DNA of 64,000 nt, taken from a bacterium. GTDB lineage: Bacteria; SZUA-79; Acidulodesulfobacterales; Acidulodesulfobacteraceae. How positions within the stretch are numbered: position 1 is the first letter of the stretch; the number at the start of each line of letters is the position of its first letter. The notes under the pieces are model-generated. The model saw nothing but the letters and a program-made list of their open reading frames with translations, ran no database searches and was not told the DNA's origin. Location: positions 62,001-126,000 of the forward strand of contig JAJZVN010000002.1 of NCBI GenBank assembly GCA_021845685.1, given 5' to 3'. A program made the translations under genes and the position numbers. Positions 1 to 9,831 of the stretch are shown here, piece by piece.

Positions 1-86
1 TGATTTAAGGTATAAATACAGTCTTTTAAATATAATTAATTATAAATTAAATTAATATAAAGGAAATTTAAACGGGAGGGCAAAAA

Positions 87-770
87 ATGAAGATAATTGA
101 TTTTTATGACAAGGCTGCAATTCAATTAGAATCAGGAATTATTTCAGGGCTATTTGAAGAACAATTATTTAACAAATTAAACCGTTATACTTATTTTATA
201 TTTTTTTCAAAAAAATATATTTTTAATAATATTAATTTTATTAAAAAAAATAATAGAAATAATATTAAAAATTATAAGCATATTAACAATATTAACAATA
301 TTAACAATAGTAACAATAGTAACAACATATTTTATCAAATATTTCAAACTAAACAAAAAAATATTTTTTTTAATTACCGTAATAAATTTAAAAAAATATA
401 TTTGCCGTTATTTTTATTTTCACTTTCAATTTTGTCAATTGCTTCTCCAGCTTATTCTTATATAAATTTAAATCAAGGCTCGCTCGGTATAGGTGCTTCA
501 GGAATATTAAACGAAGCTACAACATGGATTTGCTACAGGTTAGCTCCTGCAACATTAACATTAGGATTAATTAAAGGGTTTTATGATATAAAGCAGCATA
601 AACCTGATGCAGCAAGAAAAGCTTTTATAACTGCAGCTGCGGGAACCGGCGTTATGCTTGCTCCGACAATTACAGGCGCAGTTTTAGGCATTGTTCAAAA
701 TGCCGGAGGCGCAGCTAACAGCGTAACTATAGGTTCGGGAAACGGTTCAACGACTGTAGGACAGCCTTAG
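87..770 (+). CDS. VirB2/TrbC-like pilin precursor (probable)
   Basis: Probable major pilin subunit of the type IV secretion system encoded by the following genes. The C-terminal ~100 residues fit a TrbC/VirB2 pilin: a hydrophobic signal-like segment at about residues 105-125 ending in Ala-rich SPAYS, then two hydrophobic segments separated by a short basic loop (KQHKPDAARK), and a Gly/Ser-rich tail. The first ~100 residues are odd: basic and Asn-rich, with NNI/NNS repeats from a tandem 9-base repeat near 283-325. There is no later ATG before the signal segment, and a strong Shine-Dalgarno (GGGAGGG, 74-80) precedes the ATG, so this start is supported. The family is called from architecture and synteny; sequence identity to known pilins is not obvious. 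Confidence 0.6.
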   Translation: MKIIDFYDKAAIQLESGIISGLFEEQLFNKLNRYTYFIFFSKKYIFNNINFIKKNNRNNIKNYKHINNINNINNSNNSNNIFYQIFQTKQKNIFFNYRNKFKKIYLPLFLFSLSILSIASPAYSYINLNQGSLGIGASGILNEATTWICYRLAPATLTLGLIKGFYDIKQHKPDAARKAFITAAAGTGVMLAPTITGAVLGIVQNAGGAANSVTIGSGNGSTTVGQP

Positions 771-1042
771 TCTTAATAAATTAGGTTGAAATATAAATAT
801 ATTATTTTTCGCTCTTTGTATAATCTTTTAATTGCCATGATTTAAATTATAAATTTAAAATATAAAAAAATAGAGTAAATATTCTAAAACTATATTAATT
901 TTATTAAAACATTAAAATATATACAAAATTAGTTTAATTATATAAATCATAAAAAAATATACATAATAAGTATCATAAGTATCCTAAAAAATAAAATTAA
1001 TAATGTATAAAAATGATTAATTAAAATAAATAATAAAATAAA

Positions 1043-1357
1043 ATGGGTTTTACTAATTTTAAAATACACAGAGGGATTCATGAAAAAGTAACAAAATTAG
1101 GTTTAGAACTTTATGATTGGGGTTTATACATTTTTCTAACGATGTTCATAATATTATTATTAAAAAAAGAAATTCTGATAACTATTTTATTAGATCTTTT
1201 AATTTTTATTTTTCTAAAAAAGTATAAAAAAGGGAAACCTGATTTTTATACAACTACACTAATTAATTACTTTTTTATAACAAAAAAACTTTTTGTTTTA
1301 GAGCCGCACCGTGATATTGCAGAGGCAAAAAATATTATTGAAATCTATTATGAATAA
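1043..1357 (+). CDS. VirB3/TrbD-like inner-membrane protein
   Basis: A 104-residue protein with a short N-terminal basic/amphipathic stretch, a hydrophobic hairpin at about residues 28-58, and a polar C-terminus. Size, topology and its place directly before the VirB4 ATPase gene match VirB3/TrbD, a small partner of VirB4 needed for pilus assembly in the inner membrane. No Shine-Dalgarno is evident, which is common in this cluster. A 270-bp AT-rich gap separates it from the pilin gene, and 66 bp separate it from virB4. The call rests mainly on context. Confidence 0.55.
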   Translation: MGFTNFKIHRGIHEKVTKLGLELYDWGLYIFLTMFIILLLKKEILITILLDLLIFIFLKKYKKGKPDFYTTTLINYFFITKKLFVLEPHRDIAEAKNIIEIYYE

Positions 1358-1423
1358 AATAAAATTAATAAATAAATCGCTCTGACTATAACCTTAAAAT
1401 TAACTATCTTATAACTATCTTAT

Positions 1424-3997
1424 ATGTTTGCAAATACTGTTTTAAAAAAACAAAATCAATATGAATCTTTAAATAATTATATAAATCTATTAAGTATATT
1501 TAAAGATATTATTATAGGTATAGACGGGTCGCTGACTATAGGATTCGCGGTACGGGGATTTGATTATTTTATGGCAAACGACGAAATAATTAACGATACC
1601 GCTTATATTAACGATGTTTTGTTAAATTTATTAAATGAAGACATTTCGCTTCAATGGGTATACAAAATATCAGGTTCCGATAAAGATTTTATATCAAATT
1701 ATACAAAAAGTTCAAATCCTCCTGAAAAATATTTATATATAAAAGAAAAAAAGATTAAATCTTTAAATGCCGATTTAATTAAAAAAATAGATATATTTCT
1801 TTTTTGCACAATGTCAGGCTTTAGACCATGGAAAATTAATAATATAAATTTATTTTCAAAATTATCTCAATTTGTCTCTAATCTGCTAACAATTAAACCA
1901 AAGGACGCACTTAATAAAAATTCAAGAGAGAAAGCAAAAAAAGAGTTTGACTATATGCTGAAAAAAATTGAAAACATTGAAAATAATTTAAGCTTTTTTT
2001 CTTCAAGGTTAAACATAAAAATAAGACGAATGTCAAATCAGGAATTGGTTGATTATTTTTACAATGAACTTAATCCGGAAAGATCGCAATATGTAAAAGC
2101 TCCATTTTATAATAACATACTAGCCGAAGCTGCATATAGAAGTTCTTTAATATTTTCGCCTGCAGAAATAAATAAAGATTATTTTTATATTGACGGATAT
2201 TATTTTAAATTTATTAATATGCATCGCCTTCCTTCGCAGACAGATTCATTCGGCATCACAAAAATATTAAATTTAGAATCTAACGATATTAAAAACTTTT
2301 TTCCGTTTGATATTCAAGTTGCCTTTAATATACCTGAACAGGAAAAAATAATTAATAAAATTCAATCGGAAAGAAATATTAAAGCAAGTTTGACAGATGC
2401 CGTCAACGGCGGTTATGTTGACCATAAAGGGACCAATATTACATCTCAGATGGATGAATTTTTGGCGGAAATATCTAAGTTTCAAAAAAAAGCCGTAAAT
2501 ATGTCGTTCTGCGTCAGATTAAAATCTAGAAATTTAAAAGAGTTGGATTATATGTCTTTGAAAATTTTACAATCATTTAAAGATTTTAATTTTATGGAAG
2601 GAATAACTGACAATATGGAACATCATAATTTATTTTTATCATTTTTTCCGGGGCAGTCTTTTTTCAATAGAAGATTTAAAACTTTGCTGTCTCCGGCGGC
2701 ATCCTCATTTTTTCCGCTGCATGAGGGATTTAGAGGAACGAATAATTGCTCTATACCTCTAAAAAATAACAGATTTGAGCCTGTCAGTTTAGATCTTTAC
2801 AATAATCAACTGCCTTCAAAGCATGGCGTGATTTTTGGAAAGACGAGAAGCGGAAAAGGATTCATGCTGAACGGATTTTTATCTAATTTCTTTTTATCAG
2901 GGGATAATTATCATATTATCGGAGTTGATATAGGAGGCACATACAGAAAATTTTGCAGAATATTTGACGGAGACTATTTTGAAATAGATATGGACGGAAC
3001 TTATTGTTTAAATCCTTTCCCGCCTAAAAAAAATATTATTAAACGAATAAATAATGAAGAAGTATTTGATGCGGATATTATGGTTTTTTTAATCGGCATT
3101 ATAGCTCTTATGGTAGAGCCTGAAAACAGCCTTTCCCCGAATGATAAGACAATTATAGCAAGAGCTATTCAGGCTTCGTACGATGCAATAAAAGACGAAA
3201 ACGATATGCCTATTATTTCGGATATCAACAATGTTTTATTTAATTATAATGAAGCAAGAGATGCTGAAGATAAAAGAAGAGCTATGGAAATGGGAAAAAA
3301 TCTTTTTCAATGGACGGACATTGGTTCACCATACAGTATATTGCTTAATAGAAAAGGCGGTTTAAATATTGAAAATAAAATAGTAATTTTTGATTTACAA
3401 AAATTAAAAGGGCATGAAGATTTACAAAAAATTGTGTTTGCCATAATAAAAAATTTATCTTTTAAAAAGATGTATGACAAACATGCCAGAGTATTTTTCT
3501 TTTATGATGAGTGCTGGGAATTTATGAATGATTCTAAAATAGCGGATTTAATAATACATTTATATAAAACTTCGGCAAAATGGGGGTCTTTAGTATGGAG
3601 TATAACGCAGGAGCCTTCTGATCTTTTAAAAACCGGAAATGCGGGAAAAAGCATAATTGAAAATTCTACCGTTAAAATTTTTTGCCAGTTAGATGCAAAT
3701 GTTTCGCCCGATGATTTAAAAATATGCGGTTTAAGCAAAAAAGAAATTGACATAGTAAAAAATTTAAAAGTTATCAAAGGACATTATGCAGAATATTTTT
3801 TAAAGTTTGGAAAAGATTCTACGGTTATAATGAACAAACCGGATCCCTTTGAATACTGGCTGTATTGCAAATCATCGGAAGATGAAGAATTAGAAAATAA
3901 AATTGCAGATAAATATCCTGATAAAACCTTAAGAGAAAGACTTGAAATTTTAGCATCTAAATATCCAAACGGACCATACGGAGTAAAAAAGATATAA
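1424..3997 (+). CDS. VirB4/TrbE/TraC-family T4SS ATPase
   Basis: Large (857 residues) cytoplasmic/membrane-associated ATPase that energises type IV secretion and pilus assembly. The C-terminal half has a clear P-loop (GKTRSGKG, about residues 474-481) and a Walker B region (FFFYDECWEF, about 690-700), followed by a VirB4-typical stretch containing SITQEPSDLL. The N-terminal half (about 1-400) is the family's less conserved domain. Length is normal for the family (about 800-900). This is the most securely identified component of the cluster and anchors the VirB-type calls around it. A weak hairpin follows the stop. Confidence 0.92.
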   Translation: MFANTVLKKQNQYESLNNYINLLSIFKDIIIGIDGSLTIGFAVRGFDYFMANDEIINDTAYINDVLLNLLNEDISLQWVYKISGSDKDFISNYTKSSNPPEKYLYIKEKKIKSLNADLIKKIDIFLFCTMSGFRPWKINNINLFSKLSQFVSNLLTIKPKDALNKNSREKAKKEFDYMLKKIENIENNLSFFSSRLNIKIRRMSNQELVDYFYNELNPERSQYVKAPFYNNILAEAAYRSSLIFSPAEINKDYFYIDGYYFKFINMHRLPSQTDSFGITKILNLESNDIKNFFPFDIQVAFNIPEQEKIINKIQSERNIKASLTDAVNGGYVDHKGTNITSQMDEFLAEISKFQKKAVNMSFCVRLKSRNLKELDYMSLKILQSFKDFNFMEGITDNMEHHNLFLSFFPGQSFFNRRFKTLLSPAASSFFPLHEGFRGTNNCSIPLKNNRFEPVSLDLYNNQLPSKHGVIFGKTRSGKGFMLNGFLSNFFLSGDNYHIIGVDIGGTYRKFCRIFDGDYFEIDMDGTYCLNPFPPKKNIIKRINNEEVFDADIMVFLIGIIALMVEPENSLSPNDKTIIARAIQASYDAIKDENDMPIISDINNVLFNYNEARDAEDKRRAMEMGKNLFQWTDIGSPYSILLNRKGGLNIENKIVIFDLQKLKGHEDLQKIVFAIIKNLSFKKMYDKHARVFFFYDECWEFMNDSKIADLIIHLYKTSAKWGSLVWSITQEPSDLLKTGNAGKSIIENSTVKIFCQLDANVSPDDLKICGLSKKEIDIVKNLKVIKGHYAEYFLKFGKDSTVIMNKPDPFEYWLYCKSSEDEELENKIADKYPDKTLRERLEILASKYPNGPYGVKKI

Positions 3998-4003
3998 AAA
4001 AAA

Positions 4004-4025
4004 GACATCAATAAAGATGTATTTT
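4004..4025 (+). terminator. Weak hairpin after virB4
   Basis: Starting 7 bases after the virB4 stop there is a 5-bp stem (ACATC/GATGT, 6-base loop) followed by ATTTT. It could be a weak intrinsic terminator or a processing hairpin within the cluster. The stem is short, so this is tentative. Confidence 0.22.
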
Positions 4026-4232
4026 AAAAAAGGCAATTCCGATGTATGTGTTTCAAGACAGCGTTTCAAATTACAAATGTATAGAATAGAGAAGATATTA
4101 AAAATAGGTATTTTAAAATAACAAATAAGTCAAGATTCTATTTTGCAATAATGGGTAATTTTATTATGCAATAAATAGTTAAGTTAAAATATTTTTTTAT
4201 TTTATATAAAAAATAAAAAAGGAGGTATTGAA

Positions 4233-5519
4233 ATGTATAATAATCATTTTGATAAAGATTTCAAAAAACTTAATACGGTTAATAAACTTAATGCATTTAA
4301 TGCAATAGATAAATCAGATAATTTTTCTTGTAATCATCGTAATGATAATCTTAAAATTTATAAAAATTTTAAATTAAATTTTAAGAAAATTTTATTAACC
4401 GCATCAATAGTTTCTTTTTCATTATATACTTATGTTCAGACAGCTTTTGCTTTAGGACTGCCTTTGCCTGATATAAATCTAATTACAAGCCAGATTCAAT
4501 CCGTTGCATCAGCAGCTTCGGGAGTAATGGCTACCGTCGGAAATGCTGCATCGACCGCTCAATCCGCAGGTTTGCCTGTTGCTACTCCGGGAATCGGGAT
4601 AGGGCAGGCTCTTCAATCATTTGAATCTCTCACGGCTGATGAATCAAAAATGCAGGAAATGGAACAAAATATAATTATAAATTACGACAAACTAACTCAT
4701 ATAACAAATTCGGTTCAAAATGCAATAAGCAATTTAAATAGTTTAAACAGCCAAATTAAAACTGCATTTAGTGAAATACCTCAAGGATTAACCCAAAATG
4801 ATGTTTCGGTAAATACTTCGCCTGCAAATTCAATAGCAGGTAATATTAATTCAGAGAATAATGCATTTAATTCATTGCAAAATACGTCTTACGGCAGCAA
4901 TATACAAAATATAGTTTCAGGAAAATCTCCGAATAAAGAAGAGTTATCCGCAAATGCGCAAAGTTTTGCAAATTCAATGATATTAAATTCAAACGGTATT
5001 ACAGCGCCAGCGTCCGTTAATTCTATAAATTATAATTGTCAGCCTGATTTAACAAACAACAACGGCGGCGGCAGTAACGGTATTTCGGCCGCTTCAAGCG
5101 GTATTGAAAATATCAACGGTAATAATGCCGGCAACACTGTTCCCAATACTCAAAATTGTATGGATTACGTAAATGGATTTGAAAGCGACGTTGCAGCGTC
5201 TAATCTTTATAACGCAGGTATTTCATCGTCAAGAGCTCATAAAGCCGAATTAGAAGGAGACGAGTTTGAAAACGAAATTGCAGGAGGAAAGTTAGGGAGC
5301 AGCAGTAATTATTATACTTACCAAAGTTCAATATTAACTTTAATGGCGGAAGAAAACGCGGCAGATTTAAAAAACATGGGCTATATTGAAAGCCAGCTTA
5401 AACAGCTTGAATTGTCTAAATCTGCTGCCGAAATTAAAAAAGAGCATATAGGCGCTTCACTTCTTGAGCAAAATAGCCGGAACCCAGATTTAAATTTTTA
5501 TAATCAAACTACATTATAA
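4233..5519 (+). CDS. Exported VirB5/TrbJ-like T4SS protein (probable)
   Basis: A 428-residue secreted or periplasmic protein. An N-terminal polar extension (about 1-48) precedes a signal-like hydrophobic segment (about 50-73, ending QTAFA). The mature part is Ala/Ser/Asn/Gln-rich and mostly helical, with a predicted coiled-coil stretch at about 140-180 and another in the last 60 residues. A pair of cysteines flanks an Asn/Gly-rich segment and could form a disulfide. Its position between virB4- and virB6-like genes and its helical secreted character fit TrbJ/VirB5, the minor pilin/adhesin. A good Shine-Dalgarno (GGAGG at about 4220) precedes the ATG. Identity with known VirB5 proteins cannot be judged by eye. 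Confidence 0.55.
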   Translation: MYNNHFDKDFKKLNTVNKLNAFNAIDKSDNFSCNHRNDNLKIYKNFKLNFKKILLTASIVSFSLYTYVQTAFALGLPLPDINLITSQIQSVASAASGVMATVGNAASTAQSAGLPVATPGIGIGQALQSFESLTADESKMQEMEQNIIINYDKLTHITNSVQNAISNLNSLNSQIKTAFSEIPQGLTQNDVSVNTSPANSIAGNINSENNAFNSLQNTSYGSNIQNIVSGKSPNKEELSANAQSFANSMILNSNGITAPASVNSINYNCQPDLTNNNGGGSNGISAASSGIENINGNNAGNTVPNTQNCMDYVNGFESDVAASNLYNAGISSSRAHKAELEGDEFENEIAGGKLGSSSNYYTYQSSILTLMAEENAADLKNMGYIESQLKQLELSKSAAEIKKEHIGASLLEQNSRNPDLNFYNQTTL

Positions 5520-5697
5520 ATAATTATAAATAAAATTTTTACAATAATTGAAATAGTTAATTTTAATTAATAATAACGATAATAAGTATACTTGAAATCA
5601 ATTAATAAACATATTTAAACATCACATAAATTATAAAAAATTATAAAATTTAATTTATAAATAAAATAATATCAATAAACTAAAATCAATAAATATT

Positions 5698-6792
5698 ATG
5701 ATAAATAAATATATTTTAATTTTTATACTTATTACAGGTTTTGTTTTTATAACCGAATTTTCTATAACGCCTTATGCAATGGCTTTAACTAAGGGGGGAA
5801 ATAATTCAAATTTAAATTTAAATTCATCGTCGCTGTCTATTTCAAAATTAAATAATGGGGAAGATTTGACTATTCTGTCTATAGATTCTATTCCTTCAGC
5901 GCTTAATAATAATTCAAGTTTGGTTCAATTAACGACTTATTTGTTTTATTTTTTATTTGCATCGGGTATTATATTTTCTTTATGGGAATCTTATAAATTA
6001 GAATTAACGGGTCAATCTTCAAATTACTACGGCTTACTTATCAGAATTATTTTAATAGCGGCGGGATTCTTATCATGGAAATCTGCCGGAATGTCAAATT
6101 TTGCTCAGGATATTTTAACGCTTGCAGATAAAATTCAGCTATACATTATTAAACTAAATATATCAGGCATAGGGCAAAATGTTTCGCAGATTAATTCCTC
6201 TATCGTAAACAGCCTCCATTCTGTTTCATTGCCGACAATATCGTCAAACGGTACCAGTTCTGTTCAAAAAGGCTGGAATCTTAATCCCGTATCATGGTTT
6301 GCGGGAGCGTTACATGCATTAACAGGCGCAGTTTTAATGGGCATATTCTGGTTTTTGTTTAATCTTTTATATATCGGTATTCAGCTTTTTATGGCTTTAA
6401 TTCAGGTTGTTATTCTAGGACTATTGTTTTCCATCTTTCCTATAATTATAGGATTTGAAACAATACCATATACAAAAGGCGTTTTTGGAAAATGGCTAAA
6501 GCTTTTTACCGAAATATCATTCTGGGGAGTGATAACAGGCCTTGAACAATTAATTTTTTTCACAATGCTCGGAAAAATAATGTCTGCAAATATGCAGTCA
6601 ACGGGAACGGGATTAGGTCAGATATTAGGTCTATTCACTTTTGCGGAAGATATTGTAATTTTTATAGTAATGATAACAATTTCTGCATCTGTACCTTTTC
6701 TTGTCGGAAAAATATTTGACGGAATAGGCGATAAATATCATACAAGCATAAAAAAAACAATAACTTCGGTGGGTAAAGCAATTGTATTTTAA
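5698..6792 (+). CDS. VirB6/TrbL-like polytopic membrane protein
   Basis: A 364-residue protein with an N-terminal signal-like helix, a transmembrane segment near 75-97, another near 112-128, and a cluster of at least four hydrophobic segments between about 200 and 340. A Ser/Asn-rich periplasmic loop lies between them. This is the topology of VirB6/TrbL, the polytopic inner-membrane channel subunit, and its place before a VirB8-like gene agrees. The 3' end overlaps the start of the next gene by 11 bases, suggesting translational coupling. No clear Shine-Dalgarno precedes the ATG. Confidence 0.72.
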   Translation: MINKYILIFILITGFVFITEFSITPYAMALTKGGNNSNLNLNSSSLSISKLNNGEDLTILSIDSIPSALNNNSSLVQLTTYLFYFLFASGIIFSLWESYKLELTGQSSNYYGLLIRIILIAAGFLSWKSAGMSNFAQDILTLADKIQLYIIKLNISGIGQNVSQINSSIVNSLHSVSLPTISSNGTSSVQKGWNLNPVSWFAGALHALTGAVLMGIFWFLFNLLYIGIQLFMALIQVVILGLLFSIFPIIIGFETIPYTKGVFGKWLKLFTEISFWGVITGLEQLIFFTMLGKIMSANMQSTGTGLGQILGLFTFAEDIVIFIVMITISASVPFLVGKIFDGIGDKYHTSIKKTITSVGKAIVF

Positions 6793-7426
6793 TAATAGTA
6801 AAAATAATAAAAGATTTTTTTATGAAATTTGGGGCGATTTAAATGCCCAAAATACAACTTTAAAAATTGTAATAGTATTAATGTCTGTTATTACTTCTAT
6901 TGCTCTTTTTACGGCTTATTTTACTTATAGAATCAATAGAGTCCCGATTGTTATCAGGGTTTCTAAAACAGGCGGCGCAAAAGTTTTAAGAGATTTGCCT
7001 TTTAATAATAGGGTGGGTATGGGTGAAATTGTTTATTTCTCAAAAACTTTTATAAGAGAATTTACGGGATTTAATTCTATTACTATTAAAACCCAGCTTT
7101 CAAGAGCATTGAATAAAATGGGTAAATCTTACGGTGAAAGTACGCTTAAAATGATAATAGGAGAAAAATTTATACAAAAAATGGAAAAAGCTAATATTTC
7201 TTCCGAAATTAAATATAAAAAAATTAAACTTATAAGACAAACCGTCAATCACGATGAATTAAAACTGTATATAATAAGAACCGTGATTTCTAATGCAGAT
7301 TTAAGCGTTAAAAGCAGTGCCGCTTATGAAGATAAATTAATACTTAAAAGAATAAAAAGGAGTATTCAGTATCCTTTCGGTTTAGAAGTCGTATATTTTA
7401 ATACGTTAAAATTAGGCGGAGCGTAA
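6782..7426 (+). CDS. VirB8/TraE/TrbF-like bitopic T4SS protein
   Basis: A 214-residue protein with a short cytoplasmic N-terminus (about 1-25), one transmembrane helix (about 26-47), then a soluble periplasmic domain starting with RVPIVIRVSKTGG, which resembles the P-x-V-V-x-V-D-x-x-G region after the membrane helix in VirB8/TrbF/TraE proteins. VirB8 is an inner-membrane scaffold that joins the core complex to VirB10/VirB6. The start is TTG and lies inside the 3' end of the virB6-like gene, an 11-base overlap. The family is supported by topology, motif and position. Confidence 0.72.
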   Translation: MYFNNSKNNKRFFYEIWGDLNAQNTTLKIVIVLMSVITSIALFTAYFTYRINRVPIVIRVSKTGGAKVLRDLPFNNRVGMGEIVYFSKTFIREFTGFNSITIKTQLSRALNKMGKSYGESTLKMIIGEKFIQKMEKANISSEIKYKKIKLIRQTVNHDELKLYIIRTVISNADLSVKSSAAYEDKLILKRIKRSIQYPFGLEVVYFNTLKLGGA

Positions 7427-7433
7427 TGATAAA

Positions 7434-8771
7434 ATGGATGACAAATTAAATAATCCGCATATTATATCTGAAGAACAATTAAATGCGGAAAATTCAAATA
7501 ATGATAATGATAATGATAATGATTATAGTTCTAATAATTATAATGGCGATAAGAATAAATATAGCTGCGCAGAAAATAAAAAACAATTGGAAGAAGATAA
7601 TCAAAATGCAAATACTGTTATAGATACAAATACAGATACATATAATTCTGTGCCGAATTTAAAAAATAAAAATAATAAATATACTTTTTTTAGATCATTT
7701 AAAGGAATTATAATTTTAACAGGGATTATTATAGGAATTTTTATTATGTTTAAATTTTTATATTTAAATAGTTTAAATAATAATGGTCAAAAATACAATA
7801 ACATGACCGGAAATGGAATCAAACCGATAAATAAATATAAAAATAAGATTATTAATTACAAAAAAAGATTTCGCCCCAATATTTTTAATTATACTTATAG
7901 AGATAAAAATAATAATTTAAAAACTGCAAATCAAATAAAATTTAGTAAAAAATTTTATAGAGAAATACAGCTTTTAAAAAAATTAAAAAATTATAAGAAT
8001 ACAATCGATAATAGCAATACTGATAAAAATAACTTAAAAAACACTAAAAAAAATTTATTGCCTATAAATAAAAAAATAGTTGTTTTTATTAAACAAAGCT
8101 ATGCGGTGTCAATTCTAAAAAATGAAAAAGAAGCGAATAAAAGAGCAAATAAAAACAATAAAAAATTGGGTAATTTTAATTATTATAAAAAAGCCGCCGA
8201 TAAAAAAATTTCTACTGCTGTAATAGCAATCGGTACCGTAGTTAACGCATATATAAAATATAAAATTTTTTCATATAACACTGAAGTTCCGGTAATAGCA
8301 ATTTTATCAAACACATATTATTACAAAAGGAAACCGTTTTTAAAAAAAGGAGATAAATTTTTCGGTATGGTAAGCGTAAAACATTCATTAGACAGATTAA
8401 ATATACATTTTAACAGAATAATCAAAACTAACGGTTTGTCTTTAGGTATTAACGCTTTAGCAATGATGCCGAACGGTTCAGGCGGAGTAAAAGGAAATAT
8501 CCATCGCCATTACAAAACCAATATTTTGACATCTTTAGCCTCGGGAGTCGTCGGAGCGGCAGCGCTGTTTGCAGGAGGCGGGTCGGCTGCCAATGCATCA
8601 AATCCTTATACTTTTCAAAATCAAATAAGGCAGAATGTTGCGCAGAACGAATTAGGACAGGCGCAAAACGGTTTAAATTCAATTGCATCGTCAACGCAGC
8701 AAGCAACTATTACATTACCTGAAGGAACGCCGATAAAAATTATTTTTTTAAGATCCGTGAATATCAAGTAA
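7434..8771 (+). CDS. VirB10/TrbI-like core-complex protein
   Basis: A 445-residue protein with an Asn/Asp-rich cytoplasmic N-terminus (about 1-80), one transmembrane helix (about 88-108), a Lys/Asn-rich linker (about 115-250) and a C-terminal beta-rich domain. The domain runs from a stretch ending TEVPVIAIL through a hydrophobic AASGVVGAAALFAGGG-like segment, probably the outer-membrane-crossing hairpin, to a closing LPEGTPIKIIFL. These are hallmarks of VirB10/TrbI, which spans both membranes and senses ATP use by the secretion ATPases. It starts 8 bases after the virB8-like stop. The linker is unusually Lys/Asn-rich. Confidence 0.8.
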   Translation: MDDKLNNPHIISEEQLNAENSNNDNDNDNDYSSNNYNGDKNKYSCAENKKQLEEDNQNANTVIDTNTDTYNSVPNLKNKNNKYTFFRSFKGIIILTGIIIGIFIMFKFLYLNSLNNNGQKYNNMTGNGIKPINKYKNKIINYKKRFRPNIFNYTYRDKNNNLKTANQIKFSKKFYREIQLLKKLKNYKNTIDNSNTDKNNLKNTKKNLLPINKKIVVFIKQSYAVSILKNEKEANKRANKNNKKLGNFNYYKKAADKKISTAVIAIGTVVNAYIKYKIFSYNTEVPVIAILSNTYYYKRKPFLKKGDKFFGMVSVKHSLDRLNIHFNRIIKTNGLSLGINALAMMPNGSGGVKGNIHRHYKTNILTSLASGVVGAAALFAGGGSAANASNPYTFQNQIRQNVAQNELGQAQNGLNSIASSTQQATITLPEGTPIKIIFLRSVNIK

Positions 8772-8787
8772 ATATAAGGATATTAAT

Positions 8788-9675
8788 ATGGAAATACTTA
8801 CATTAAGCAGGTCAAATTCTGGAATCAACGAAGTAATAAAAAAAATAATTTCTATAATAAAAAATCTTGATACATATTTTTTTGAAAGATATGAACTTAT
8901 AGAAGCTATTTTAATTTCAATTATTTCAAAACAGCATATGATATTAATAGGTGAGCCTGGACTTGCTAAAACCGCAATATTAAAAGCGTTGACAAAACAT
9001 ATAAACGGAATGAAATTATTTGATTATCAAATGACTCCGTACACGGAAATAAATGATTTATTATCTAATAATCCCATAAATAAAGGCAAAGGCATAGATA
9101 AATGCGAAATTATATTGATGGACGAATTTTTTAAAGGCAAACCTTCAACGCTAAATTCATTGTTATCCGTAATGAATGAAAGAATATTGTATAATCCTGA
9201 GCCAGTAAACATTCCGCTTATTAGTTTATTTGCAACTTCAAACGAAAAGCCGGATAAGTCTGTTTCTTCTAATTTATTGCCTTTATACGATAGATTTTTA
9301 TTGAGAAAAGAGGTTTTACCGATAACAGATAAAGATAATTTTAAAAACCTTTTAAAACTAAATGAAGAATATTCATTTAATAATATAAATTTAGAATTAG
9401 ACGATTTAAAAAAAATAATCATGATTTCCAAAGAAATAAATATTGCGGAAGATATTTACAATTTAATTTTCAGGATAAGAGAAGAATTAAAAAACAGGCA
9501 AGTAATAGTTTCCGACCGAAGATGGCGTGATACCGTTAAAATTATAAAAGCAAAAGCATTGCTTGAAAATAGGAATTTTGTCTCCGTAAACGATATTAAA
9601 TCAATGGAATCGTCTATGTGGACTTATTATTCAGATATTAGAACGGTTAGAAACATAATTAATAAATTTACATGA
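8788..9675 (+). CDS. MoxR/RavA-type AAA+ ATPase
   Basis: A 295-residue AAA+ ATPase of the MoxR clade (AAA_3/AAA_5). Visible motifs are Walker A GEPGLAKT (about residues 54-61), Walker B ILMDEFFKG (about 108-115), a sensor-1-like FATSNE (about 150-155), and a sensor-2/lid segment with VSDRRWRDTVK near 240-250. MoxR ATPases act as chaperone-like machines that load metals or activate partner complexes, often with a VWA-domain partner, which is absent here. The gene sits between the virB10-like and virD4-like genes, 17 bases from the former, so it is probably co-transcribed. This is not a VirB11-type ATPase, although VirB11 often occupies a similar position. Its role in secretion is inferred from position only. 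Confidence 0.88.
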   Translation: MEILTLSRSNSGINEVIKKIISIIKNLDTYFFERYELIEAILISIISKQHMILIGEPGLAKTAILKALTKHINGMKLFDYQMTPYTEINDLLSNNPINKGKGIDKCEIILMDEFFKGKPSTLNSLLSVMNERILYNPEPVNIPLISLFATSNEKPDKSVSSNLLPLYDRFLLRKEVLPITDKDNFKNLLKLNEEYSFNNINLELDDLKKIIMISKEINIAEDIYNLIFRIREELKNRQVIVSDRRWRDTVKIIKAKALLENRNFVSVNDIKSMESSMWTYYSDIRTVRNIINKFT

Positions 9676-9831
9676 TTTTTTATATCGGAATAAGTTAAGT
9701 AATTAATTTTATGGATCTATTAAAAAAATGCAAACATTTTTTACATAATCTTATAAATTTATTTTTTATTTATACTTTTAATTAATAAATAAATTTTCTA
9801 TAAAATATTTAAATAATATTATAAGAATTAA

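Noticed and set aside
8788-9675. AAA+ gene considered as VirB11
   Set aside because: Its Walker and sensor motifs are of the MoxR/AAA_5 type; VirB11's Asp and His boxes are absent.
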